Assembly (NCBI GenBank): GCA_036365455.1
Contig: JAWQUS010000010.1
Coordinates: forward strand, 18,462,501-18,526,500
DNA from: Macrosoma leucophasiata
Taxonomy: Eukaryota; Arthropoda; Insecta; Lepidoptera; Hedylidae
Direction of reading: 5' to 3'
Length of the DNA: 64,000 bases
The notes below the pieces were generated by a model that saw only the letters and a program-made list of their open reading frames with translations, had not been told where the DNA came from and made no database searches. Of this stretch, positions 10,438 to 20,627 are shown piece after piece; within the stretch, counting starts at the first letter, position 1; each line of letters opens with the position of its first letter. The position numbers were made by a program, and so were the translations under genes.

Positions 10438-11016
10438 GTATAAAATGTTGTTAATTAATGTTGTTTGTTGTTCAACGAGAAGTAAAACACTTTTTATTCA
10501 ACATAATCTATTTTATTTCAATACTGTTCATGACCGGACCAAAAATGCCTTTTTTTACTAAGTCCAAAATTTTCCGTTCAAAATTTATTCACAAAACTCT
10601 AAAGGAGCATACCTATTACAATATCTAGCAGACTTCTTCAATTTATAGGTATTTTGAAATCGTAACTGTGATTTAACTGTCGAACCCAATAGATTTACAT
10701 TATTAAACAATAATACTAAATTACATGTGTGTTATGATCAAATGATTAACTAACTTAAACTTTCAATCCAAAAGTTTTTTATTATGGCTGATAAGCATTA
10801 TGCATTTTGTATTAATTTACATGACCTTGTTGAAATATAGGTTGGTATATCGTGTGTCGTGGGAAATTTTAAAGAAAAGTTAACACATTTTTAGTATCTT
10901 TCAAATGATTAAGTACAGAATTTAAATTTTCAATTCAAACGTTTTGCATAACGATGTTATTACGACTGAAGTTTGAGTGTGGATTGATGTGAAGCCGTAT
11001 GCGTTGTGTGGGTTTA
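10438..11016 (+). other. Intron 8, AT-rich part
   Basis: Mostly unique-looking AT-rich DNA. This is the most likely place for the missing small exon. One candidate (TAG-CAGACTTCTTCAATTTATAG-GT at 10629-10648) was tested and its phase does not fit. A short GC palindrome CCCGTTGTCCCCGT / ACGGGGACAACGG lies at 11019-11055. Confidence 0.5.
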
Positions 11017-11116
11017 TTCCCGTTGTCCCCGTGGCCCGTGCGACGGGGACAACGGTACTTTAATTAATTATTTAAAATTAATTCCCGTTGTCCCCGTACT
11101 TTGTGTGCAATAAATA

Positions 11117-11665
11117 AAAATAATTACGATTCTAACTTCTCTTGTAGAAACACTGCTAGGCGAGCACGTAGTATCTGGGCGTAGTACATGGCGGTGGCGC
11201 GCCGCGGCCGCTGGATCGCGCGCTCGGAGGCGCTACGTGCGAGTACAGAGCGCGCTACGTGACGCGCACTCTGACCTTGCTGCATTACACTTCGCACACT
11301 TCTTGCATGACGCCGATGATACGGACACTTCGGAAGCACAGGAACCAGGTACAATGAATTAATATTCTTCGTCACACATATAAATTGAACACGGCCTAGT
11401 TACTTGATGTGCGGGTACAAAGTGCTATACGAAACGCACACTCTGATTTCGCCGCTTTATACTTCCAACTAAACTACTAAAATTTCTTGCATGAGGCCGA
11501 TGGCACTAACACTTTGGAAGCGCAGGAACTATGTGTAGTAAATTAATATTCTACGCTCTACATATAAATGTAAGGCGTAGTTACTTGTGGAATTGCGCGC
11601 TTGTAAGCACTTCGTGCTGATACAAAGCGCTCTACGAAACGTACACCTCGCCGCATTACATTATT
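11117..11665 (+). repeat. Degenerate tandem repeat, about 190-bp period
   Basis: Words recur in order: GTACAGAGCGC/GTACAAAGTGC/GATACAAAGCGC, CTACGTGACGCGCACTCTGA/CTATACGAAACGCACACTCT, TTCTTGCATGACGCCGATG/TTCTTGCATGAGGCCGATG and GAAGCGCAGGAAC. There are two full units and a partial third. A GC-rich stretch with GTGGAGGAACGGGTGGAAGT follows to 11790. No coding signal. Confidence 0.6.
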
Positions 11666-11929
11666 AGGTGGTAATGTACTGTGGAGGAACGGGTGGAAGT
11701 GTTCCTCCGGCGAAAAGGGAGGATCCTCCGACCAGGCGAGGTGGTAGCGCCTGGCGGGCCGCGGCCCAACGACTGACGTTGGGAAGTTGTATATATGCCA
11801 ACTCTTGAGAAATCTTCGCATGTGCGATGTAATTCGAATGCACGCCATCTATCGTACTAGACAAGTACTGTGAGGTTTCATCTGTGTTCCACTAGTTGGC
11901 TGGCGCCTTAATGTAGTGGACGCTACAGT

Positions 11930-12097
11930 ACGGCCGTGTAATTTCCGGCATATAGGCATAACACCTTAGGCCTCAGGAGTGGTAACGCGTCTGCATTTTG
12001 ACCTTGGTCTTTGTGTGGGTGTCTATAGGCTGCAATCATCACTTAACATCAAAGTGAACTGCATGCTTGTTTGCTACTTTCATTACATAAAAAAAAC
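11930..12097 (+). repeat. SINE-like repeat family A, 3' part
   Basis: GTAATTTCCGGCATATAGGC, CTTAGGCCTCAGGAGTGG, TGTGGGTGTCTATAGGCTGC, ending TTCATTACATAAAAAAAACG. Confidence 0.75.
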
Positions 12098-12237
12098 GAA
12101 TGACTGATTAATTGAATTCCATAAGTATAAACATTGTGTGAAAACTATTTATGTGATTGATGTGATTGTCGACATCAAGTACTTGGTAAATGATAATGCA
12201 AGCCAAGAACCCATATTAATGCGTTTTTTTTCTCTAG

Positions 12238-12416
12238 GTTGCGTGGATGATGACGACGCTCTCCTGGACTCGACTCCATTCCATTCAGCCAGCAGAACAG
12301 CAGCAGCCTTTACTCAGAGGCACGTCGAAGAATCTTGGCTGCATTTACTTCTTGCTGGAGACTTTTCGAAATTGAAAGACCTGACTGTATGCAACTTTGA
12401 TTTTCTTTTGGCCGCT
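12238..12416 (+). CDS. NWD-like gene exon 9: helical repeat region
   Basis: 179 bp with a strong polypyrimidine acceptor 'gttttttttctctag' and donor 'gtaagt'. The peptide includes CVDDDDALLDSTPFHSAS, RHVEESWLHLLLAGDFSKL and VCNFDFLLAA. The run 'xxLxELPxHLxxxG...NFDWLLAxL' is the hallmark of the segment between NACHT and WD40 in NWD proteins, and this exon fits it closely. Two incoming bases (GT) need one base from the previous exon, which exon 8 does not supply; see the finding on the phase gap. It ends in phase 0. Confidence 0.86.
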
Positions 12417-12490
12417 GTAAGTACTTATTTATTTTAGTTACTTTTGATAAACTTCTTCTGATATTTTAGAAAATTAGTATACATAGTATT

Positions 12491-12731
12491 TTTACTGGAG
12501 GTAGAGCTCCAGTGACGGAGCTCGCGGGCGCAGGCACCACCGCATTACCTTATATACTTGCCGTTAAATGGTAGTGATCAGCACTATCATGTTCCGGTCA
12601 GGTGGTAACGTAGTGGTAACGCATCTGCATTTCGACCTTGGTCTTTGTGTGGATGTCAATAGGCTGCAGTCATCACTTAACATCAATGTGAACTGCATGC
12701 TTGTTTGCCACTTCAATTACATAAAAGAAAA
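12491..12731 (+). repeat. SINE-like repeat family A, internally deleted
   Basis: Starts TTTACTGGAGGTAGAGCTCC, lacks the GTACGGCCCTGTAATTTCC block, ends CAATTACATAAAAGAAAA. A further decayed 3' fragment follows at about 12890-12965. It lies 75 bp downstream of exon 9. Confidence 0.75.
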
Positions 12732-13669
12732 CATACTCCGTGCTTAGAGATGTGTTTTTAGTGTATTTATAAAAAATCCCGTTTGCAATGGTTAGGACTG
12801 GAAATATTAAATTATCAGCCATCAAATTAAAACGTTTAGCGGTTGGATGGTGATGTACGTGTATAATGCCATAATAATTATCATAAAGGCAAAACAACTT
12901 AGACCTCAGGCGTGGCCAAATGTCATCTGCATTTTGACCATCGGCTTTTTTGAAGATGTCTATAAAAATCAGTTTACATAATAATATCCTTTTTACTTTG
13001 TATTATTATTTGTAAATTAATTTGTATTGTAAACGTAAATTAATCCAAATATGTTAATCATTTTATTTAAAATAGAATAAGGAGATAAATTATTGTAAAA
13101 TAATAATCTTTACAAAAAAAAAATTTTTTTTTAAAAGATAATTGTTAAATATTAATATGAAGGATGTGTTGTATACTAATAGTTATCATTGTGGGAAATA
13201 AAGGCTAATTTAATTTAATTTAATCCTTTTTACTTTACGTGATAGTTATTCCCTGTAAGTAATTCTTATCTTTTGATGAATTTTCGAAAATATTTGTAAA
13301 TATGAAGTATTCAAAATTAAATTAAATCTTTCTTTATTTTTAAAAGTCGTAATTCTATGTATGTCTTTGAATAATAAATCCAATCTATAAGTATTGTCAC
13401 GAGCAACGTAACAGCAAAACTCGTCGGTTATTAATGTGTATACCGCTTTTCCCGCACATTTCATATTATATAACACTTTTATATTATAGAACTGCGTGAT
13501 AGATGGCGCACATCCGGGTGACGTAAGTGGTGTGCCAGGTGTGCCTTGTACATCCAGTATCTATTCCATGACATGGCATGGCATTATATACATAAAAATA
13601 TATTTTTTTTAACGCATGTGGCAAACAAGCATGCTGTTCATGTGGATTTTAAGTGATGACTGCAGCCCA

Positions 13670-13971
13670 TAGAGCAACACGGGCCACCGGCCGACCGGAT
13701 GGGAGTATCCATAGCGTTTATTACCAATGCAAAACAGTCTGTCACTTTTTGCGGGGGGCACTACGTGTTATACACACACACACTATAAAAATCGTCTACT
13801 ACCACGAAACTCACATCTTGACTTTACTTTAAAATACATAAACAATTTCACGCACACAATTAAACATCTGGGCGACAGGCGTTGGAACACTTGTACTTGT
13901 ACTCTGACAGAGGGGAAAGCCTGCATATAGCTACTCCCCTCCGGTCCGCGGCCGGTGGCCCGTGTTATGCT
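13670..13971. mobile_element. hAT-like TIR element in copy A
   Basis: Left end TAGAGCAACACGGGCCACCG; the right end reads CGGTGGCCCGTGTT before degenerating. It is inserted in the SINE-like repeat with 8-bp flanks GCAGCCCA (13662) and GCAGCCTA (13972), 7 of 8 identical, typical of hAT target duplications. The interior has a (CA)n tract and no coding potential. Further copies are at 17729-18028 and 48223-48779. Confidence 0.7.
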
Positions 13972-14430
13972 GCAGCCTATAGACATCAAACCAGAGGTCA
14001 AAATGCAGATGCGTTGCCACCCCTGATACCATAGTTGTTACATACATACATTACCACCTAACCGGAACACGATCGTACTGAATACCACCATTTGGCGGAA
14101 GATAGATTAGGTAATACGGTGGTGCCACGATTCCCTACACTCGAACTCTGCCTCCAGTAAATATTGTGACCTCACAGAATGTGTAAGAGTAGGAACTGCA
14201 CACACAAAGTATCAAACAAGTGTTTGACTTAAGATTTAAAGAATCATCAATGACGCATTACATAATCAATATTTCGCCCGTATAACATTGTAGTACCAGT
14301 AACGAAGTCAGTTTAAAACTCAAATCGTACACTTTTTTTATATATAAGTATATTTTTTTATGCTATGAATTGATAATCAAGCATACAGTTTACTTTAGAA
14401 AATAAAGAAAAATGGGAAAGAATAATTTGA

Positions 14431-14503
14431 CTTCGGGCAGGAATCAAACCTGCGACCTCAGAATAACCAGTCCAGCCGCTTTACCACTAAGCTACCGAAG
14501 TAA
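14431..14503 (-). repeat. tRNA-like SINE head (in tandem copy A)
   Basis: Antisense version of the 1631-1704 sequence, including TAGCTTAGTGG and a box B with one change (GGTTTGATTCC). It sits inside the first copy of the 3.7-kb tandem duplication. Confidence 0.72.
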
Positions 14504-15639
14504 AAATTTTATAACTAGCCTTTAAAAAAAAAAAATTTTTTTTCTAAAGTTCACTCGCATTTGTTATTGCGAAAAATATAAATATTCCGTACAGTTTACA
14601 TTGAAGGGGTAATAATACTGTAGCCTATAAATATCTTCATAAAATCAGAGATTTCAATGTATCTTAGGCCTTGACACTCCTGATGCTTAGGGTATTATGC
14701 CTCTGTGCTGAAATGTTCTTCCATCAGATTTCATATTACCTTTGAGTTCCAATATTATAACCCGTAATGAACTGTGTATACGGTTAGTTAGCTACATCAA
14801 AGTTACACCAAATGTTATTCAACATCCGCAATTGGTACTCGGAATGCATTAAACAAGTCAAAAGTTACTTCGGAGTATCAGATATGCTGGCTAAACTAAT
14901 ATTAGACGCCAGTCTACTTCCAATCTTCAGATAAGGAGTCTAAAGTGAAGCACAAACTATTTTGAAACTGAATCTAAGTGATTGTATTTCGCCATTCATA
15001 TTTTCGTTGTAGCTTTTAAAAAAACAAATTTCAAATGAACATTTATTTATCAAACCCTGTTACAAATCAAAGTGCACTGTGTTGTGGTTAATAACCACAA
15101 CAATCGATATACAAACACGTCATTTGTGTATCAATCGTAAGCTTAATTAAGCGTACCTATTATATTAATTGAAGTTTAAGGCTTATGTTATCGTATTTAA
15201 TTATAGAAAAAAGAAAGAAAAACACTTATTCGGCGCAGGGCCCAAGACACAACATAACATTGTTTAAAAAAAATATAATAACAAATACACATAATGATTC
15301 GAGACAAAAAAGATTTTTAAAATATGCTAGAAAAAAAAAGAATTGTAATAACCTAGTTTAGTAATAAGTAGTTGGTTGTGTTTTACTGGTGGGCACCATG
15401 ATTTCAAGGGCGTAGGCAATGGTAGTATTTAGCTCTATCTTGTTCGGAACAGCAGGCGTGGGTGATAATGTAAGGCCTGTAATTTTCGGCACACAGGCAT
15501 GACAGCTTAGGCCTTACGAGTGGCAATGCACATTGAAATCCCTGGTCTAATGTAGATTTTATAGGCTATAGGATTACTTACCATCAATGTGAACAGTATA
15601 CATGTTTGCCACTTCATTAAAAAAACCGGACAAGTGCGA

Positions 15640-15780
15640 GTTCGACTCGCGTGGTGAGGGTTCCGTACAATTTTGATGTACAATTTTGATAAGAACTTTA
15701 TTTCGAAAGTACTTTTTCGTTACATCTTTCAAAAATTGCTTAAAGTTCATTAAAGTTCCAGTCGCAGGTTTATCGAAGCA
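15640..15780 (+). repeat. 'CCGGACAAGTGCGAG' repeat (tandem copy A)
   Basis: ACCGGACAAGTGCGAGTTCG, ACTCGCGTGGTGAGGGTTCC, GTACAATTTTGATGTACAAT. The same start is at 19676 in copy B. Diverged relatives are at 23685-23740 and 7853-7935. The downstream ORFs (15686-15940, 19737-19991) are conserved only because of the duplication and are not annotated as genes. Confidence 0.65.
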
Positions 15781-16111
15781 GTATTTTATGAACAAAATGT
15801 TCGATAGCAAAATTTCTATGTTCAAACTTAAAACCGAAGTTCAGTGTGTATTTTTTCGTTTGTATTTTAAATTTGACGTGGCTTTATGTCTACGGTTGAA
15901 CGTTTGCTTTCAAATTGAACAAAAGATCTCCATTTTATAGCGTTTAGTTCTTATTGTGTAGCAAATTCATCCTACCTGAACGGGGCGAGTTGCTATTAGG
16001 TTTAAATTTAAATTTAGTTTCTTTGGATAACCTATTCAATAAACATAAGGAAATCAAACTTAAATATAGACATTATTATTATTGTAATAGACCTTTCTTT
16101 TGACGACCTGG

Positions 16112-16178
16112 TTAGTCCAGCGGTGTTAGACGACCGTTTGATTCGAAGCGTCGCGGGTTCGATCCCCGCACCGAGACA
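16112..16178 (+). repeat. tRNA-like sequence (tandem copy A)
   Basis: TGGTTAGTCCAGCGGTGT resembles a D arm/box A, followed by a perfect box B GGGTTCGATCCCCGC with paired T stem. The same sequence recurs at 20163-20229 in copy B. A degenerate acceptor stem and duplication within a repeat suggest a tRNA-derived element, not a working tRNA. Confidence 0.6.
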
Positions 16179-16831
16179 AATATTTGTATGGCCTACTGAT
16201 ATTTGTTTCGGGTCTGGATGTTTGTGTATGTGTTGTGTGTGTAGAACGTTACCCACGAAACAGATTTATACCTAGTGTGGGACTGTGAGTGTAAGCGTAT
16301 TAAGCGTATTTATTTCTTTTATATGAAACTAGCTGTTTCCCGCGGCTTCGCCCGCGTGGATGTCGTTTTATAAATAACTAGCTGTTGCCCGCGGCTTCGC
16401 CCGCGTGGATGTCGTTTTATAATCCTGAATTTTCATTGCTAAAAACCTCACGGATCCCGAGACCTTTCCAACGAATGCAAAACCGTTGAAATCGTTCTGG
16501 AGTTATAGCGTCAGGAAGGAAAACCTGACTTATTTTTATATTATAGATTAAGTAGCCTATGTTCTTTCTCAAAGTCAGCTCTATTTCTGTTTAAATTTCA
16601 TTAAAATCGTTTCAGTCGTTTGGACGTGAAAGTTAACAGATAGACAGAGTTATTTTCACATTTATATCTAATATTAATATAAGTAGGGATTATGTAAATT
16701 AATTTGTATTGTAAACGTAAATTAATCCAAATAATAATACAAAGTAAAAAGGATATTATTATTATTATAATTATTTTATTTAAAATAGAATAAGGAGATA
16801 AATTATTGTAAAATAATAATCTTTAAAAAAA

Positions 16832-17166
16832 GATTATTAGATAGTATCGGTGTAAAAATGAAAAAAGGCATGCTCCGATGGTTCGGGCATATAGAAAGAA
16901 TGTCGAATGAGCGAATGACTAAACAGATATACAATGCGAATGTGGATGGTTGCAGAGGCCCAGGAAGACCAAGGCTGACCTACCATGACCAAATAGGTCG
17001 AGTTCTGTCTGATGGTGGGGTCAAAAGTCTTAGGAATCGGCGTGCATGTATGAAGAGAATGATGAAGGTAGACGAGGCACGAGAGGTTTGTCAGAACCGG
17101 GATGTCTGGCGCTCTACACTCTCTGCCTACCCCGTTAGGGACCTGGCGTGAAGATACATACATACA
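16832..17166 (+). mobile_element. 5'-truncated LINE insertion inside copy B
   Basis: Flanked by a direct repeat TTTAAAAAAA (16822-16831 and 17167-17176), and absent from copy A. It encodes a retrotransposon C-terminus in frame from 16858: MLRWFGHIERMSNERMTKQI, then GRPRLTY, NRRACMKRMMKVDEA, ending YPVRDLA. The end is a short CATACATACAT tail. 'RWFGHIERM...GRPR' is a familiar C-terminal signature of insect non-LTR reverse transcriptases; this family is distinct from the 34-37 kb LINE. Confidence 0.85.
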
Positions 17167-17728
17167 TTTAAAAAAAAAAAATTTTTTAAAAGATAATTGT
17201 TAAATATTAATATGAAGGATGTGCTGTATACTAATTAATAGTTATCATTGTGGGAAATAAAGGCTAATTTAATTTAATTTAATCCTTTTTACTTTACGTG
17301 ATAGTTATCCCTGTAAGTAATTCTTATTTTTTGATGACTTTTCGAAAATATTTGTAAATATGAAGTATTCAAAATTAAATTATTTCTTTCTTTATTTTTA
17401 AAAGTCGTTATCTATGTATGTCTTTGAATAATAAATCCAATCTATAAGTATTGTCACGAGCAACGTAAGAGCAAAACTGATCGGTTATTAATGTGTATGT
17501 ACCGCTTTTCGCGCACATTTCATATTATATAACACTTTTATATTATAGAACTGCGTGATAGATGGCACACATCCGGGTGACGTAAGTGGTGTGCCAGGTG
17601 TGCCTTGTACTTCCAGTCTCTATTCCATGACATGGCATGGCATTCCATACATAAAAATATATTTTTTTTAACGCATGTGGCAAACAAGCATGCAGTTCAT
17701 GTGGATTTTAAGTGATGACTGCAGCCCA

Positions 17729-18028
17729 TAGAGCAACACGGGCCACCGGCCGACCGGATGGGAGTATCCATAGCGTTTATTACCAATGCAAAACAGTCTG
17801 TCACTTTTTGCGGGGGAAACTACGTGTTATACACACACACACTATAAAAATCATCTATTACCACGAAACTCACATCTTGACTTTAACAAAATACATAAAC
17901 AATTTCACGCACACATTTAAACATCTGGGCGACAGGCGTTGGAACACTTGTACTTGTACTCTGACAAAGGGGAAAGCCTGCATATGGCTACTCCCCTCCG
18001 GTCCGCGGCCGGTGGCCCGTGTTTTGCT
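17729..18028. mobile_element. hAT-like TIR element in copy B
   Basis: Duplicate of the 13670-13971 element with the same flanks (GCAGCCCA at 17721, GCAGCCTA at 18029). It was therefore inserted before the tandem duplication. Confidence 0.7.
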
Positions 18029-18467
18029 GCAGCCTATAGACATCAAACCAGAGGTCAAAATGTAGATGCGTTGCCACCCCTGATACCATAGTTGTTACAT
18101 ACATACATTACCACTTAACCGAAACACGATCGTACTGAATACCACCATTTGGTGGAAGATAGATTAGGTAATACGGTGGTGCCACGATTCCCTACACTCG
18201 AACTCTGCCTCCAGTAAATATTGTGACTTCACAGAATGTGTAAGAGTAGGAACTGCACACACAAAGTATCAAACAAGTGTTCGATCTAAGATTTAAAGAA
18301 TCATCAATGACGCATTACATAATCAATATTTCGCCCGTATAACATTGTAGTACCAGTAACGAAGTCAGCTTAAAACTCAAATAGTAATTTTTTTTATGCT
18401 ATGAATTGATAATCAAGCATACAGTTTACTTTAGAAAATAAAGAAAAATGGGAAAGAATAATTTGAC

Positions 18468-18538
18468 TTCGGGCAGGAATCAAACCTGCGACCTCAGGAT
18501 AACCAGTCCAGCCGCCTTACCACTAAGCTACCGAAGTA
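18468..18538 (-). repeat. tRNA-like SINE head (in tandem copy B)
   Basis: Duplicate of the 14431-14503 element carried by the second copy of the tandem duplication. It differs by a few substitutions. Confidence 0.72.
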
Positions 18539-20162
18539 AAAATTTTATAACTTGACTTTTAAAAAAATATATATTTATTTTCTAAAGTTCACTCGCATTT
18601 GTTATTGCGAAAAATATAAATATTCCATACAGTTTACATTGAAGGGGTAATAATACTGTAGCCTATAAATATCTTCATAAAATCAGAGATTTCAATGTAT
18701 CTTAGGCCTTGACACTCCTGATGCTTAGGGTATTATGCCTCTGTGCTGAAATGTTCTTCCATCAGATTTCATATTACCTTTGAGTTCCAATATTATAACC
18801 CGTAATGAACTGTGTATACGGTTAGTTAGCTACATCAAAGTTACACCAAATGTTATTCAACATCCGCTATTGGTACTCAGAATGCATTAAACAAGTCAAA
18901 AGTTACTTCGGAGTATCAGATATGCTGGCTAAACTAATATTAGACGCCAGTCTACTTCCAATCTTCAGATAAGGAGTCTAAAGTGAAGCACAAACTATTT
19001 TGAAACTGAATCTAAGTGATTGTATTTCGCCATTCATATTTTCGTTGAAGCTTTTAAAAAAACTAATTTCAAATGAACATTTATTTATCAAACCCTGTCA
19101 CAAATCAATGTGCACTGTGTTGTGGTTAATAACCACAACAATCGATATGCAAACACGTCATTTGTGTATCAATCGTAAGCTTAATTAAGCGTACCTATTA
19201 TATTAATTGAAGTTTAAGGCTTATGTTATCGTATTTAATTATAGAAAAAAGAAAGAAAAACACTTATTCGGCGCAGGGCCCAAGACACAACATAACATTG
19301 TTTAAAAAAAATATAATAACAAATACACATAATGATTCAAGACAAAAAAAAAAACAAATAAAGATTTTTAAAATATGCTAGAAAAAAAAAGAATTGTAAT
19401 AACCTAGTTTAGTAATAAGTAGTTGGTTGTGTTTTACTGGTGGGCACCATGATTTCAAGGGCGTAGGCAATGGTAGTATTTAGCTCTATCTTGTTCGGAA
19501 CAGCAGGCGTGGGTGATAATGTAAGGCTTGTAATTTTCGGCACACAGGCATGACAGCTTAGGCCTTACGAGTGGCAATGCACATTGAAATCCCTGGTCTA
19601 ATGTAGATTTTATAGGCTATAGGATTACTTACCATCAATGTCAACAGTATACATGTTTGCCACTTCATTAAAAAAACCGGACAAGTGCGAGTTCGACTCG
19701 CGTGGTGAGGGTTCCGTACAATTTTGATGTACAATTTTGATAAGAACTTTATTTCGAAAGTACTTTTTCGTTACATCTTTCAAAAATTGCTTAAAGTTCA
19801 TTAAAATACCAGTCGCAGGTTTATCGAATCAGTATTTTATGAACAAAATGTTCGATAGCAAAATTTCTATGTTCAAACTTAAAACCGAAGTTCAGTGTGT
19901 ATTTTTTCGTTTGTATTTTAAATTTGACGTGACTTTATGTCTACGGTTGAACGTTTGCTTTCAAATTGAACAAAAGATCTCCATTTTATAGCGTTTAGTT
20001 CTTATTGTGTAGCAAATTCATCCTACCTGAACGGGGCGAGTTGCTATTAGGTTTAAATTTAAATTTAGTTTCTTTGGATAACCTATTCAATAAACATAAG
20101 GAAATAAAACTTAAATATAGATATTATTATTATTGTAATAGACCTTTCTTTTGACGATCTGG

Positions 20163-20229
20163 TTAGTCCAGCGGTGTGAGACGACCGTTTGATTCGAAGC
20201 GTCGCGGGTTCGATCCCCGCACCGAGACA
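20163..20229 (+). repeat. tRNA-like sequence (tandem copy B)
   Basis: Copy of 16112-16178 in the second tandem unit, with a change in the D-loop region (GGTGTGAG versus GGTGTTAG). T arm and box B are intact. Confidence 0.6.
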
Positions 20230-20627
20230 AATATTTGTATGGCCTACTGATATTTGTTTCGGGTCTGGATGTTTGTGTATGTGTTGTGTGTGTACAACGT
20301 TACCCACGAAACAGGTTTATACCTAGTGTTAGGCTGTGAGTGTAAGCGTATTAAGCGTATTTATTTCTTTTATATAAAACTAGCTTTCCCGCGGCTTCGC
20401 CCGCGTGGATGTCGTTTTATAAATAACTAAGTAGCCTATGTTCTTTCTCAAAGTCAGCTCTATCTCTGTACCAAATTTCATTAAAATCGTTTCAGTCGTT
20501 TGGACGTGAAAGTTAACAGATAGACAGAGTTATTTTCACATTTATATCTAATATTAATATAAGTAGGGATTATGAGCTATATTACAAACAACTCATAACT
20601 CTATTCATGGTTAGGTACTTTCCATCA

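Larger units (their letters stand above)
13013..16693 (+). repeat. Direct tandem duplication, copy A
   Basis: It starts TAAATTAATTTGTATTGTAA and ends with AGTAGGGATTATG. It is followed immediately by a second copy with only scattered substitutions and small indels. Contents in order: AT-rich segment, hAT-like TIR element, antisense SINE-like repeat, tRNA-like head, unit related to the 20.6-22.1 kb repeats, diverged SINE-like copy, 'CCGGACAAGTGCGAG' repeat, tRNA-like sequence and a 'CCCGCGGCTTCGCCCGCG' tail present twice. No host exon lies in it. Confidence 0.88.
16694..20574 (+). repeat. Direct tandem duplication, copy B
   Basis: Collinear with copy A from its first base and ending with the same AGTAGGGATTATG. 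It differs by a 335-bp LINE 3'-end insertion (16832-17166), by loss of one of the two 'CCCGCGGCTTCGCCCGCG' tail units, and by short A-tract indels. High similarity over kilobases implies a recent unequal-exchange or template-switch event. Confidence 0.88.

Noticed and set aside
10629..10650. Candidate missing micro-exon (tag|CAGACTTCTTCAATTTATAG|gt), partly resembling 'ADFFN'
   Set aside because: A length of 20 (or 17 with the second AG) does not give the needed 3n+1 change, and the frame reading ADFFNL ends in a stop.
15686..15940. 84-codon ORF present in both tandem copies (also 19737-19991) as a conserved gene
   Set aside because: The conservation is explained by the recent duplication, the peptide has no recognisable features, and it begins in a dispersed repeat.
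16858..17151. 97-codon ORF as an independent host gene
   Set aside because: Its motifs are a retrotransposon C-terminus and it sits in an insertion with target duplications.
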